A stretch of 64,000 nt of DNA from Bacteroidota bacterium (GCA_023388315.1 JAEWGM010000028.1:62001-126000), one strand, 5' to 3'; numbered from the stretch's first letter, positions 28,780 to 39,278 are shown. The notes: generated by a model from the sequence alone, not told the origin. Made by a program: numbers and translations.

Positions 28780-29988
28780 ATGGGAGATATTTTCGCAAAT
28801 TTATCCGAAATGACAGCGTTCAACGCCATCGGGTGGCAAACCATCCTGATGTGGGTTATTGCCTTTGTGCTGCTGTATTTGGGAATTAAAAAACAATATG
28901 AGCCGTTGCTCCTCGTTCCCATCGGTTTCGGCGTATTGCTCGCCAACCTTCCCGGTGCCGGATTGGGCATTGTGGATACATCTTTGGTGGAATATGCCGA
29001 TGGGCGCTATATGAACTTGCTAGAAATCGCCAACGAGTACGGAATAATGAATTTCCTTTATTATTCGCTCATTAAAACCGGCGTGTTGCCGCCCATTATT
29101 TTTATGGGCGTGGGCGCGCTCACCGATTTTGGGCCGATGCTTCGCAACCTGAAACTTTCATTTTTCGGCGGAGCGGCGCAAATTGGGATTTTCTCCGTTT
29201 TGTTGGGTGCCATCTTTATGGGATTCAACCTGAATGAAGCGGCCTCGTTGGGCATCATTGGCGGTGCCGATGGGCCTACAGCCATTTACACCACCATTAA
29301 ACTGGCGCCGCACTTGCTGGGGCCTATTGCCATTGCGGCGTATTCTTATATGGCGTTGGTGCCGGTGATTATTCCTTTGGTAGCTAAATTGTTAATGACC
29401 GAAGAGGAGTTCAAAATCCACATGAAAAAAATGGATAAACAATATCCTCCAAAACATTCCATCAAACACCTGAAAACGGTAAAGATTATCTTTCCCATTG
29501 TGTTGGGATTGGTGGTAGCCGTGTTTGTGCCTTCATCGGCGCCACTTTTGGGAATGTTGCTTTTCGGTAATTTGGTAAAAGAAATCGGAAGCTCCACCAG
29601 CCGGTTGGCCGAAGCGGCCTCGGGCCCCATCATGAACACTGCCACCATCTTTTTGGGATTAACGGTGGGCGCTACCATGTCGTCCGATGTGTTTTTGTCA
29701 CCTCAAACATTGGGAATTATTGTGGGCGGATTTTTGGCATTCGCGCTGTCGGTTGCCGGAGGCATTTTGTTGGCGAAGCTATACAATATGTTCACCAACA
29801 AAAAAATCAATCCGCTTATTGGCGCCACCGGCTTAAGCGCTGTGCCTATGGCGTCGCGCGTAGCCAACGATTTGGCGTTGAAATACGATAAATCCAACCA
29901 TATTTTGCAGTACTGCATGGCCAGCAATGTGTCGGGCGTTATTGGTTCGGCGGTTGCCGCGGGAGTGCTGATATCGTTTTTGGGGTAA
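28780..29988 (+). CDS. Na+-translocating decarboxylase beta subunit (OadB-like)
   Basis: 402 residues, a polytopic membrane protein with about nine to eleven TM segments. Family marks include the Gly-rich GVGALTDFGPMLRN and the ion-binding GGADGPTAIYTTIKL (Asp in GGADGP), plus ASNVSGVIGSAVAAG near the end. It decarboxylates carboxybiotin and exports Na+. It starts 3 bp after the alpha-subunit stop. Gene order gamma-alpha-beta matches other Na+-pumping decarboxylases. It faces the convergent pepD gene across a palindrome-rich gap. Confidence 0.9.
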   Translation: MGDIFANLSEMTAFNAIGWQTILMWVIAFVLLYLGIKKQYEPLLLVPIGFGVLLANLPGAGLGIVDTSLVEYADGRYMNLLEIANEYGIMNFLYYSLIKTGVLPPIIFMGVGALTDFGPMLRNLKLSFFGGAAQIGIFSVLLGAIFMGFNLNEAASLGIIGGADGPTAIYTTIKLAPHLLGPIAIAAYSYMALVPVIIPLVAKLLMTEEEFKIHMKKMDKQYPPKHSIKHLKTVKIIFPIVLGLVVAVFVPSSAPLLGMLLFGNLVKEIGSSTSRLAEAASGPIMNTATIFLGLTVGATMSSDVFLSPQTLGIIVGGFLAFALSVAGGILLAKLYNMFTNKKINPLIGATGLSAVPMASRVANDLALKYDKSNHILQYCMASNVSGVIGSAVAAGVLISFLG

Positions 29989-30060
29989 AAAATTGTTTGT
30001 AAATAGTTAACAAGGAGGCTGTAAAGTGTAAAGTTTTAACAAAGTACTTTTGATTTGATA

Positions 30061-30215
30061 CTTTTGTCCCGAAGGGACTAAACATCAATAACTCCGCACG
30101 AAGTGCGGGGTGGCAAGCACCACATTGCCCACAGCCCGAAGAGGGCTGAACTTCAACCCGCCAGCTGGCGGGTTGACTTAGGATTATCGTTAATCTCCGT
30201 GTGTTCCACACACGG
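30061..30215. repeat. Cluster of palindromes (REP-like) between oadB and pepD
   Basis: Within the 339-bp convergent gap are several hairpins: CCGCAC/GTGCGG (near 30,093), AGCCC/GGGCT (30,132-30,148), a perfect 22-bp palindrome at 30,154-30,175 centred on CCAGCTGG, and CCGTGTG/CACACGG (near 30,198). The layout resembles repetitive extragenic palindromes. They may also end both convergent transcripts. No gene was seen. Confidence 0.6.
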
Positions 30216-30327
30216 TTATTGATAGTTAAGTTCTTTCAGAACTTCTCCCATAGAAAATTTTCATATTATAACTTGAAGATAGTCTACTGTTACTTTTGAG
30301 ACAGCCCCCTTATTTAAAATGTTATGC

Positions 30328-31791
30328 TTAAGCTTGTTCCGGCAGATTTTCGAGAATCTTCTTCAAGTAATCCCAGAACTTTCCAACCGAAGAAATTTTC
30401 ATTTTTTCATCGGGAGAGTGTACGTCCGTCATATCCGGCCCAATGGAAATCATATCCAAGTTGGGATATTTTTCGAGGAACAAACCGCATTCCAATCCGG
30501 CGTGAATGGCTTTCACTTTGGCCGTTTTGTTGTACAGGTCTTTGTACTCTTTCTTAGCAACTTTCAGCATCGCGGAGTCGGGATTGGGTTGCCAACCCGG
30601 ATAGCCGTCGCTGTGCGTAACTTTGGCGCCCGCCAATTCAAACACCGAAGCCACCATATTGACCATATAATTTTTCTGCGACTCCACCGAACTGCGTTGA
30701 CTGGTGTTCACTTCAATTAAATGGTTGTCTAGCATTTTTATGGAAGCCAAGTTGGTGGACGTTTCCACAAGGCCGCTGATATCTTGACTCATAGAAATTA
30801 CGCCGTGTGGACAAGCATACAACGCCAAAATTAATTTTTCAGCCGTTTTTTTGTTTATCACATTCGATGGAATTTCAACCGATTCCAGTTCAATGTTGAG
30901 GTTGGCCTCTGTTTTTTTGTACTCGTTTTGAATATCGGCTAAAAACATATTCAGTTTCACGCGAATATCTTCCTTGTATTTTTCTTTCACGCCAATTACC
31001 GCGTAAGCTTCGCGCGCGATGGCGTTGTGAAGGTTGCCGCCACCAATTTCGGACAACAGCATACCGTATTTTTTGCGCGCAATGGAATGCAAAAAGCGGG
31101 TAAGTATTTTATTGGCGTTGCCAAAACCTTTGTCGATATCGCTACCGGAGTGCCCTCCACGAAGCCCTTTCACTTGCACCTTGCACCAAAAATATTTCTT
31201 GGGCGAATCTTTGGTTTTGTATTTGAAGTAAGCTTTGGTGCCTTTTCCGCCGGCGCAGCCGATGTAAATTTCACCTTCTTCTTCGGTATCAAGGTTGATG
31301 AGAATATCGCCGGTTAGAAACCCTTTTTCCAGCGAATTGGCGCCCGTGAGGCCGGTTTCTTCATCCACGGTGAAGAGTCCTTCTATTTTTCCGTGCGCGA
31401 TGTCGTCCGATGCCAGCACCGCCAAAGTGGCAGCCACACCAATACCGTTGTCGGCGCCGAGGGTGGTGCCTTTTGCTTTAATCCAATCGCCATCAATAAC
31501 GGTTTCAATGGGTTGCGTGTCAAAATCGTGCTCCACATCGCTGTTTTTCTCGCACACCATATCCACGTGCGATTGCAAAATAACCGTGGGAAGATTCTCC
31601 TTTCCGGGGGTGGCTTCTTTGGTGATTAACACATTGCCGGCCTTGTCTTTTTTCGCTTCGAGGTTGTGTTTTTTTGCAAAATCGAGCAGGTAAGCAATAA
31701 TTTTTTCTTCTTTTTTAGAGGGGCGTGGAATTTGCGTGATGTCGTAAAAATAATTCCAAACAATTTTGGGTTCTAAGTCTTTAATTGTCAT
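30328..31791 (-). CDS. pepD: Aminoacyl-histidine dipeptidase (M20 family, PepD)
   Basis: 487 residues, the usual PepD length. Metal and catalytic motifs of the M20/M28 co-catalytic zinc fold are present: VILQSHVDMVCEK (His ligand and Asp), TLGADNGIGVA (bridging Asp), and TVDEETGLTGANS (catalytic Glu and ligand Glu). LNLDTEEEGEIYIG and MISIGPDMTDVHSPDE (terminal His ligand) complete the set. It hydrolyses dipeptides including carnosine and Xaa-His in the cytosol. Single gene, convergent with the oad operon. Confidence 0.92.
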   Translation of the reverse strand: MTIKDLEPKIVWNYFYDITQIPRPSKKEEKIIAYLLDFAKKHNLEAKKDKAGNVLITKEATPGKENLPTVILQSHVDMVCEKNSDVEHDFDTQPIETVIDGDWIKAKGTTLGADNGIGVAATLAVLASDDIAHGKIEGLFTVDEETGLTGANSLEKGFLTGDILINLDTEEEGEIYIGCAGGKGTKAYFKYKTKDSPKKYFWCKVQVKGLRGGHSGSDIDKGFGNANKILTRFLHSIARKKYGMLLSEIGGGNLHNAIAREAYAVIGVKEKYKEDIRVKLNMFLADIQNEYKKTEANLNIELESVEIPSNVINKKTAEKLILALYACPHGVISMSQDISGLVETSTNLASIKMLDNHLIEVNTSQRSSVESQKNYMVNMVASVFELAGAKVTHSDGYPGWQPNPDSAMLKVAKKEYKDLYNKTAKVKAIHAGLECGLFLEKYPNLDMISIGPDMTDVHSPDEKMKISSVGKFWDYLKKILENLPEQA

Positions 31792-32025
31792 ATGGTTTAA
31801 TTGTTAATATTGAGGTGTATATCTTGATTTAAATTGACGATGAATGGGTGTGATAGCGGATTTTTCGCGTTTAAACTTACAGTGATATTGAATATTCAGG
31901 TACAATGCCGACATAATTCTCTGCAACTTTGTTTTATGAGGGCTAAAATTACAAGAAAAATCGGGTAAATCAAAAAAATTAATATCTTTAAAGCAAAAAA
32001 ATATGTTTTAATCGGCTAATTAGCG

Positions 32026-32033
32026 TATCTTTG
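32026..32033 (+). promoter_or_regulatory. Candidate -7 promoter box
   Basis: TATCTTTG fits TAnnTTTG and lies 20 bp before the ATG at 32,054, giving a short leader for the small membrane protein and ompH-like pair. The 260-bp gap before it holds nothing else clear. Confidence 0.45.
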
Positions 32034-32053
32034 CGCACTAAAATAAAAAGAAA

Positions 32054-32275
32054 ATGATAAAAATATTGGTTGCGGGAATTGTTCTTTTGCTTATTGCCAT
32101 CTTACTGATGGGGATGCGGATTTTCTTTAGCAAAAAAGGAGAATTTCCTAATACACACATCGGTGCCAGCGCAGAAATGCAAAAAAGAGGCATCCATTGC
32201 GCCACTTCGCAAGACAGAGAAATGGCGGCAAAACAAAGCCCGGTAGAAAGAATTTTACAGTCGGAAAATCTATAA
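32054..32275 (+). CDS. Small conserved membrane protein
   Basis: 73 residues: one N-terminal TM (ILVAGIVLLLIAILLMGMRI), then a short tail with FPNTHIGASAEMQKRGIHC. From memory this tail pattern (G-[DE]-F-P-N-x-H-I-G... K-R-G-I-x-C) recurs in small Bacteroidota proteins, with no established role. One cysteine is present. It lies 15 bp upstream of an OmpH-like gene in the same orientation. Confidence 0.65.
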   Translation: MIKILVAGIVLLLIAILLMGMRIFFSKKGEFPNTHIGASAEMQKRGIHCATSQDREMAAKQSPVERILQSENL

Positions 32276-32290
32276 AAATTTCACACAATA

Positions 32291-32923
32291 ATGAAGAATA
32301 ACAATCTTTTTTATATTGTCAGCGGTGTGTTGGCTGCGGCAATAATCGCGCTATTTATTTTACACTTTTCATCGAAACCCACAAGCAAAACCGGAAGCAA
32401 CCAGGTTAAAAGCACGTGGAACGACTCCACCGTAACATTGCCCATTGCTTACGTAAATGTGGACTCATTGCTACTTAACTACAATTTTGCCATTGACATG
32501 AACGAGGCGCTGATGAGAAAAGAAGAAAGCTCACGTGCCACATTAACTCAAAAAGAGAGACAGTTTAACGCGGCGGCGCAAGATTTTCAACGAAAACTGC
32601 AAAACAACGCTTTTCTGAGCCAAGAAAGGGCCGAGCAAGAGCAACAGCGAATTATGAAATTGCAACAAGATTACCAACAAACCGCCGAACGTTTGGCGCA
32701 AGAATTCGCGTTGGAACAACAGAAATTGAATATTGAGTTTTCGGACACGGTGAAAGTACGCATCAATGAGTTCAACAAAAACAAAAATTATCAATTGATT
32801 TTGAGCAACACCGGCTCCGATAATATTTTGTATGCCGACGATAAATACGATATCACAGCGGAGGTGATTGAATTTCTCAACAGCAAATACGGCCCGGCTA
32901 CAACGGCGGGTTCAGGCAAATAA
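32291..32923 (+). CDS. OmpH/Skp-family periplasmic chaperone-like protein
   Basis: 210 residues. An N-terminal signal anchor (LFYIVSGVLAAAIIALFIL) is followed by a short beta strand PIAYVNVDSLLLNYN, the usual entry to the Skp/OmpH fold, then a long coiled coil (RQFNAAAQDFQRKLQ... QQDYQQTAERLAQEFALEQQ) and a returning strand (NYQLILSNTGSDNILYADD). It would hold unfolded outer-membrane proteins in the periplasm. It is tethered by its uncleaved anchor or exported; the sequence does not decide. The glycosyltransferase gene follows. Confidence 0.8.
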   Translation: MKNNNLFYIVSGVLAAAIIALFILHFSSKPTSKTGSNQVKSTWNDSTVTLPIAYVNVDSLLLNYNFAIDMNEALMRKEESSRATLTQKERQFNAAAQDFQRKLQNNAFLSQERAEQEQQRIMKLQQDYQQTAERLAQEFALEQQKLNIEFSDTVKVRINEFNKNKNYQLILSNTGSDNILYADDKYDITAEVIEFLNSKYGPATTAGSGK

Positions 32924-32993
32924 AAGGCGACAGCTTTTTTTAAACACACAAAGTAAGGTTCTTCACAAAAGAGCCTTCTTTGTTTTAAATAGG

Positions 32994-34175
32994 ATGAAAG
33001 ATTGGGAAAAATACCTAAGCAAACGGCCAACCGAGTACACGGCGTATACCTTGGCGAGGGATTTTTGTGCCGATATGATTGTGGTAATTCCCTGCTACAA
33101 CGAACCCGATCTTTTTGACACTCTTCGCAGCCTTTCCGCTTGCACGCGCCCTGCGGCGAATGTGTTGGTCTTGATGGTTTTTAACTCCGGCGTAAATTCT
33201 TCTTGCGACGGCGTGGAACAAAACCGCCTTTCTCACGAAGAAATGAAAGCGTTTGCTCAAACAGAATCAGCTCCCGGTTTGCAGTTTACCTCTTTACTTT
33301 TTGAGAACTTGCCGCGCAAACACGCCGGGGTGGGGCTTGCCCGAAAAATAGGAATGGATTTGGCGATCAAGCATTTTCTCCAATCCGAAAATTCCGATGG
33401 AATAATTGTGTCGCTGGATGCCGATTGTTTGGTTTCGGAAAATTATTTAACCGACATTTACCAAGCTTTTCAACAAAATGCCAAACTTTGTGCCACCATT
33501 CATAATTTTCACCATCGGGTGGAAAATAACAATGCGGAAATTGAAAATGCCGTGCGACAATATGAGGCGTACATCCGAGATTTTAGCAACAGATTGAATT
33601 CCATTGGATTTCCGTATTATTATCATACCATCGGTTCCGCCTTTTCCGTTTCGGCCGACGCGTATGTGCGTGTGGGTGGAATGGGGCGACAGCAAGGCGG
33701 CGAGGATTTTTATTTTCTCCAAAAAGTGTTTGAACTGGGCACGGTGGAGGAATTGAATGAAGTATTTGTTTACCCGATGGCGCGCTTTTCCGATCGTGTT
33801 CCATTCGGAACCGGGCCCGCGTTGCAAAAAATAATTGCCGAACCCGATGGGGAAATGAAAGTGTATGCGCCCGAAAGTTTTGCGGCGCTGCAAAAGTTTT
33901 TTGATGATGTTCATTCTTTTTTTGAAATGGAAAAACGTGAATTTCAATCGGCATTCCGGCGATATCATCCGGCAGTGGCCGATTATCTTGCATCGGTATC
34001 TTTTGAAGAAGCGCTGGTGGATTGCAAAAACAATTGCGCGACGGCGGAATCGTTTAAAAAACGATTTTTCCATCATTTCAACGCGTTTAAAATCATCAAA
34101 TACCTCAACTTTGCGCATCCCGCCTATTTTAAGTTGGTACCGTTAAAGCAAGCGTTGGAGAAAAGTGCGAAATAG
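32994..34175 (+). CDS. Family 2 glycosyltransferase
   Basis: 393 residues from ATG 32,994 (MKDWEKYLSKRPTEYTAYTL). The frame opens at 32,868 inside the ompH-like gene, but that extension is unlike any family and is rejected. GT-A features: MIVVIPCYNEPDLFDTLRSL at the start, GIIVSLDADCLVSENYLTD with the DxD motif, and GGEDFYFLQKVFELG (ED-Y acceptor-site motif). The C-terminal part is helical. Acceptor and sugar are unknown. Probably cytosolic, since no TM is seen. Confidence 0.8.
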   Translation: MKDWEKYLSKRPTEYTAYTLARDFCADMIVVIPCYNEPDLFDTLRSLSACTRPAANVLVLMVFNSGVNSSCDGVEQNRLSHEEMKAFAQTESAPGLQFTSLLFENLPRKHAGVGLARKIGMDLAIKHFLQSENSDGIIVSLDADCLVSENYLTDIYQAFQQNAKLCATIHNFHHRVENNNAEIENAVRQYEAYIRDFSNRLNSIGFPYYYHTIGSAFSVSADAYVRVGGMGRQQGGEDFYFLQKVFELGTVEELNEVFVYPMARFSDRVPFGTGPALQKIIAEPDGEMKVYAPESFAALQKFFDDVHSFFEMEKREFQSAFRRYHPAVADYLASVSFEEALVDCKNNCATAESFKKRFFHHFNAFKIIKYLNFAHPAYFKLVPLKQALEKSAK

Positions 34176-34199
34176 CTTGTTTTTTTGGTGATAAAAAGT

Positions 34200-34207
34200 T
34201 AATTTTG
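34200..34207 (+). promoter_or_regulatory. Candidate -7 promoter box of marC-like gene
   Basis: TAATTTTG fits TAnnTTTG, 37 bp before the preferred ATG at 34,245. Confidence 0.45.
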
Positions 34208-34244
34208 TGCGCTTTTAGAACGCACATAATAAAATAGTTTGGTT

Positions 34245-34850
34245 ATGTTTGACAGCATTGGTTTTCAGGCAATATTCGCCGCGTTTTTGGTTTTGTTTTC
34301 GGTTATCGACGTTACAGGTTCTGTTCCGTTTTTTTTGAAACTTAAAACCGACGGAAAAATTATTGAACCCTATAAAGTTTTTGTCTATTCCTTCTTCATT
34401 CTTCTGCTATTTCTCTTTGTGGGAGAATGGATTTTGAATCTGTTTCAGGTAGATTTTTCGTCATTCGCCATTGCCGGCGGCTTTGTGCTTCTCATTATTT
34501 CGGTGGAGATGATTTTCGGCATCGAAGTATTCAAGTACGACGGTTCCGAATCCGGAGGAAAAACCGCCACGCTGGTGCCGGTGGTCTTCCCGCTTATTAC
34601 CGGCCCGGGAACGTTTACCACGTTGCTTTCCATGCGTTCGCAGTTCGATTTAATGAGCATTATCATCGCTCTCACGCTAAATATGATTATTGTGCTTATC
34701 GTGTTAAAAAATATGGATGCCGTAAAAAGACTTATGGGTGTTGGCGGAGTGTACATCTTGCGTAAGTTCTTCGGTGTTATTCTAATGGCAATCGGCGTTA
34801 GGCTTATCACATCAAATTTTAACGCCCTCATTACAACCATTCAAGGTTAG
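34245..34850 (+). CDS. MarC-family integral membrane protein
   Basis: 201 residues from ATG 34,245; an in-frame TTG two codons upstream is less likely. Six TM segments are expected, with the family features VIDVTGSVPFFLKL in TM1 and VVFPLITGPGTFTTLLSM in the middle, the latter being the duplicated P-x-x-x-P-G motif. The MarC family has no firm transport substrate, and its former link to multiple antibiotic resistance is not upheld. Monocistronic, with its own promoter; eno follows after a further promoter. Confidence 0.85.
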   Translation: MFDSIGFQAIFAAFLVLFSVIDVTGSVPFFLKLKTDGKIIEPYKVFVYSFFILLLFLFVGEWILNLFQVDFSSFAIAGGFVLLIISVEMIFGIEVFKYDGSESGGKTATLVPVVFPLITGPGTFTTLLSMRSQFDLMSIIIALTLNMIIVLIVLKNMDAVKRLMGVGGVYILRKFFGVILMAIGVRLITSNFNALITTIQG

Positions 34851-34914
34851 CCGTTTGCCGCTGCTTTTAAGCAATATTAAACAAAAAACAGCATCAACTT
34901 ATCGCAAAAAATCT

Positions 34915-34922
34915 TATATTTG
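34915..34922 (+). promoter_or_regulatory. Candidate -7 promoter box of eno
   Basis: TATATTTG fits TAnnTTTG and lies 71 bp before the enolase ATG, giving a leader of about 65 nt. Confidence 0.5.
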
Positions 34923-34930
34923 TGAGTTGA

Positions 34931-36277
<1,347 letters not shown>

Positions 36278-36302
36278 ACGAGTTTTTCATCATCATTGTT
36301 TT

Positions 36303-36339
36303 AAAAGGTGTGTCGGCAAAGTGCCGGCACGCCTTTTTT
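36303..36339 (+). terminator. Rho-independent terminator after eno
   Basis: AAAAGGTGTGTCGGCA pairs with TGCCGGCACGCCTTTT (two wobbles) around a 3-nt loop and ends in six Ts. It lies 25 bp after the eno stop. Confidence 0.85.
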
Positions 36340-36458
36340 GATTGTGTAGCGCTACAATAAATGAATCGGTAGAAAATACACATCACTTAACATATAGTGA
36401 GTGAACAAAAGACATTCAAAGTTTATTATAATACAGTATAATTCAAAACCTGATTCAG

Positions 36459-37331
36459 ATGAAATTCAAATTGAACAATCTTTTATGGATATTTTTCGCT
36501 GCAGTTTTCATTACAAGTTGTAGTAAAGACGATGTGCCTGAGGTATATGAGGTGTTTGAAGATCCTAAAACCCTTATAGACCAATCGTTTGGAGGTGATG
36601 AGGCTCAAAAAATGGATATTTATCTTCCGGCCGGGCGCAGTCAAGGCACTACGAAAGTGATTTTGCTTATCCACGGCGGAGGCTGGATAGGAGGCGATAA
36701 AAAAAGTCTGGACAATTTTGTGGTCAAATTCCAATCGAAAGTGAAAGAAAATTATGCCATGGTGAATATGAATTATCGCTTGGCCATTATTCCGACACGC
36801 TATATGCTGCCCACGCAAACCGACGATATTCGTGCCGCTATGGACTATATTTCTAAAAATGCGTCAACATTAGGTGTAAAGCCGCAATTTGTTGTGTTGG
36901 GGGTGAGCGCCGGTGGCCACCTTGCCATGCTGTATTCTTACAAATATGATACTGCCAGACGTGTGAAAGGCGTGGTGAATATTGTGGGCCCATCCAATTT
37001 AGACGACAGTTATTACAAAAACAACCTTATTTTTAACTTTGCAATGAATTACATTACCGATCCTAAAAACCTACCTAAGAATATGACCCAAAGCGTTTTC
37101 GGTAGCCCCGTTACGTGGATTACAAAAAACGCACCGCCCACCATCTCTTTCTATGGTTCAAGTGATGATTTAATCCCCGCCACGCAACATTCGGCGTTAG
37201 AGCAAGGGTTAAATAAATATAAAATACCTCAAGCAAAACATGTTTACGATGGCGGCCACGGTATTGGCGATGACAATGTTGATGATTTGATTGCCAGAAC
37301 GTTATCGTTTTTAGGGGAATATGTGAGGTGA
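36459..37331 (+). CDS. Alpha/beta-hydrolase lipoprotein (esterase-like)
   Basis: 290 residues. A lipoprotein signal (LNNLLWIFFAAVFITSC, Cys at about 21) directs it to the envelope. The hydrolase fold shows the oxyanion motif LLIHGGGWIGGDK, the nucleophile elbow VVLGVSAGGHLAML (Ser), an acid likely in FYGSSDDLIPA, and a His in HVYDGGHGIGDDN. This is the BD-FAE/carboxylesterase type. The substrate is unknown; acetylated or feruloylated glycans are typical for the family. A 76-residue ORF follows after 16 bp. Confidence 0.85.
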   Translation: MKFKLNNLLWIFFAAVFITSCSKDDVPEVYEVFEDPKTLIDQSFGGDEAQKMDIYLPAGRSQGTTKVILLIHGGGWIGGDKKSLDNFVVKFQSKVKENYAMVNMNYRLAIIPTRYMLPTQTDDIRAAMDYISKNASTLGVKPQFVVLGVSAGGHLAMLYSYKYDTARRVKGVVNIVGPSNLDDSYYKNNLIFNFAMNYITDPKNLPKNMTQSVFGSPVTWITKNAPPTISFYGSSDDLIPATQHSALEQGLNKYKIPQAKHVYDGGHGIGDDNVDDLIARTLSFLGEYVR

Positions 37332-37347
37332 GTTATTTTCGTCAGAA

Positions 37348-37578
37348 ATGGAATTAACGGATTTAAGAAACAAAACTATTTTTGATTTTACCGATGACTC
37401 AGCCATTCTTCGTCAGTTGGTTAGTACATCGGATAAACAGGCCTACCTGAAGGGATTGACGCCTGTAGGACGTGCTTTTTCACTGCTCGATTATGCTGAG
37501 TATGTTAACGACAAAGAAATGGTTGCTGCAGTAGAAAAGGAGTTTCAAGAAGAGTTGTTCGGGTTCTTTAATGAATGA
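37348..37578 (+). CDS. Small hypothetical protein
   Basis: 76 residues, acidic and probably helical (SDKQAYLKGLTPVGRAFSLL, then EMVAAVEKEFQEELFGFFNE). No family is recognised. Support is moderate: it has an ATG start, follows the esterase by 16 bp on the same strand, and precedes a strong terminator. No signal peptide or TM, so it should be cytosolic, unlike its lipoprotein neighbour. Confidence 0.55.
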   Translation: MELTDLRNKTIFDFTDDSAILRQLVSTSDKQAYLKGLTPVGRAFSLLDYAEYVNDKEMVAAVEKEFQEELFGFFNE

Positions 37579-37620
37579 TATCAGTTGGTTGCTCATTTTT
37601 TACTTAGCAATATAATTTAA

Positions 37621-37657
37621 AAAAACTCACAATCAAAAAAGATTGTGAGTTTTTTTA
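37621..37657. terminator. Rho-independent terminator
   Basis: AAAAACTCACAATC pairs with GATTGTGAGTTTTT around a 6-nt A loop and ends in a T run; the A run on the other side makes it usable in both directions. It separates the esterase pair from the abiE island. Confidence 0.85.
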
Positions 37658-37772
37658 ATGGAATTTTACCCAGCCTAGCCGAAATTGAAATAGCTACACC
37701 AGAGTGATGAAGACATGAAAAAGAATTGGTGAAATATTTAGAGTGACAATAATTGCCATATTTTACATAGAA

Positions 37773-37791
37773 AATCGATATAAAGTCGATT
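37773..37791. promoter_or_regulatory. Candidate abiE operator (inverted repeat)
   Basis: AATCGA (37,773-37,778) and TCGATT (37,786-37,791) form a 6-bp inverted repeat with a 7-nt spacer, about 20-35 bp upstream of the -7 box. It may be the AbiEi binding site; short arms make this tentative. Confidence 0.35.
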
Positions 37792-37809
37792 AACTATGCA
37801 ATAAATAAC

Positions 37810-37817
37810 TATATTTG
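37810..37817 (+). promoter_or_regulatory. -7 promoter box of the chromosomal abiE pair
   Basis: TATATTTG fits TAnnTTTG. Transcription would start near 37,822-37,824, which argues that the ATG at 37,840 and not the GTG at 37,822 is the start of the antitoxin. Confidence 0.5.
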
Positions 37818-37839
37818 CAAAGTGAAACATGATTGGCTT

Positions 37840-38463
37840 ATGGAATCACTACTTAATTTTGGCAATATTCCAATAGATTACACCTCGCTGAGAAGTATTT
37901 ATCCTTCTCATAAATCGTTGAATGATAAGGTTTTCAGTTTAGAAAAACAGGGTGTAATTATTCGACTAAAAAGAGGAATGTATGTTGTTTCTCCTCATAT
38001 TTCAAAGAAAATCATATCTACGGAGTTGATTGCCAATCATCTTTATGGACCTTCGTATGTGTCGATGGAGAGTGCTCTTCGTTATTATGGATTAATCCCC
38101 GAAAGAGTATTCAATACGGCTTCGATGACATTGAAAAGAAGTCGGACATTCAAAAACCAATTCGGTCAGTTTGATTATATATCGTGCCCGGCCGATTACT
38201 ATTCAATTGGTATTTCGCAAGTTATTCAAAATGATTATGCTTTTCTGATTGCATCGCGCGAAAAGGCGCTGTGCGACCAGATTATATACACTCCAAAACT
38301 ACAACTTCGCTCCATGAAATCGGTGCAAATATACTTGGAAGAAGATATTCGGTTCGATATGGATGAATTTTACAAAATGGATGCATCGATATTTGAAGCA
38401 TGCGTGGAAGTGAGTAAGAAAAAAATGGAGATTACCAATCTTATAAAATTATTGAGAAGATGA
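37840..38463 (+). CDS. AbiEi-type antitoxin / regulator
   Basis: 207 residues from ATG 37,840 (MESLLNFGNIPIDYTSLRSI); a GTG six codons upstream lies at the predicted transcription start. The N-terminal wHTH (SLNDKVFSLEKQGVIIRLKR, then GMYVVSP) and the following AbiEi-like core (IANHLYGPSYVSMESALRYY, IASREKALCDQI) match the antitoxin family. It probably neutralises the toxin encoded next and represses the operon. It overlaps the toxin gene by ATGA at 38,460-38,463. It is not a close copy of the AbiEi in the ICE. Confidence 0.85.
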   Translation: MESLLNFGNIPIDYTSLRSIYPSHKSLNDKVFSLEKQGVIIRLKRGMYVVSPHISKKIISTELIANHLYGPSYVSMESALRYYGLIPERVFNTASMTLKRSRTFKNQFGQFDYISCPADYYSIGISQVIQNDYAFLIASREKALCDQIIYTPKLQLRSMKSVQIYLEEDIRFDMDEFYKMDASIFEACVEVSKKKMEITNLIKLLRR

Positions 38464-39278
38464 GTGTATTTGACCAAATGCTTGCACGTTACGATGTGTT
38501 AGAAGGAGGAAATAAAAACGCAACGTATGAAGTTATGCAAGAGATTATTCTTGCAGGGCTTTATCGTGGTGGATTTTTCAATAAAGCGGCGTTTTACGGT
38601 GGAACTTGTTTGCGTATTTTTCACGGAATGAAACGTTTTTCGGAAGATATGGATTTTTCTCTTGTTCAAACGGATACGGATTTTCATCTCGAAGAATATT
38701 TCCCCACCATTATCAACGAATTTAATGCTGTGGGCAAAGATGTTGTTATTTCAAAGAAAGAAAAAAGAACGTTTGGAAGGGTTGAATCTGCATTTTTAAA
38801 GGACAACACAGCGGTTTACGATTTGAAATTTCAAACCGAAAAATCCATTAAAATAAAGATAGAAGTGGACATTGATCCACCTATGAAATTTGATACGGAG
38901 CAAAAATTACTATTGCTTCCTTATTCGTTTATGACACGTTGTTTTGTTCTGTCGGATTTATATGCCGGAAAGATGCACGCACTTGTCTTTCGTAAATGGA
39001 AACAGAGAGTTAAAGGACGTGATTGGTATGATTTTGAGTGGTATGTGAGAAATGGAGTAAAGCTGAATTTTAACCATCTGCAAGAACGTATAAAGCAGTT
39101 CAATGACCTTGAAATGGAAAGACAGCAATTCATAGACAAATTGAAAGAACGACTTGCAAGTACAGATATTGAGATGGTAAAGCGTGATGTATTGCCTTTT
39201 ATCAAAAATACTGAAGAACTAGAAATTTGGTCTAACGATTATTTCTTGCAGTTGGCAGATATGATAAAGTTTGAGTAA
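38460..39278 (+). CDS. AbiEii-family nucleotidyltransferase toxin
   Basis: 272 residues. Core motifs are FYGGTCLRIFHGMKRFSED and MDFSLV (the DxD pair), followed by KIKIEVDIDPP. The C-terminal basic segment YAGKMHALVFRKWKQRVKGR with DWYDFEW corresponds to the family's second conserved block. Expected to be a reversible growth-arrest toxin of a type IV system. Translation is coupled to the antitoxin gene. Low GC, like the rest of the 37.8-41.1 kb island. Confidence 0.87.
   Translation: MSVFDQMLARYDVLEGGNKNATYEVMQEIILAGLYRGGFFNKAAFYGGTCLRIFHGMKRFSEDMDFSLVQTDTDFHLEEYFPTIINEFNAVGKDVVISKKEKRTFGRVESAFLKDNTAVYDLKFQTEKSIKIKIEVDIDPPMKFDTEQKLLLLPYSFMTRCFVLSDLYAGKMHALVFRKWKQRVKGRDWYDFEWYVRNGVKLNFNHLQERIKQFNDLEMERQQFIDKLKERLASTDIEMVKRDVLPFIKNTEELEIWSNDYFLQLADMIKFE

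Noticed and set aside
32868..32993. Upstream extension of the family 2 glycosyltransferase
   Set aside because: It overlaps the ompH-like gene and gives basic, non-homologous residues; ATG 32,994 fits the family.
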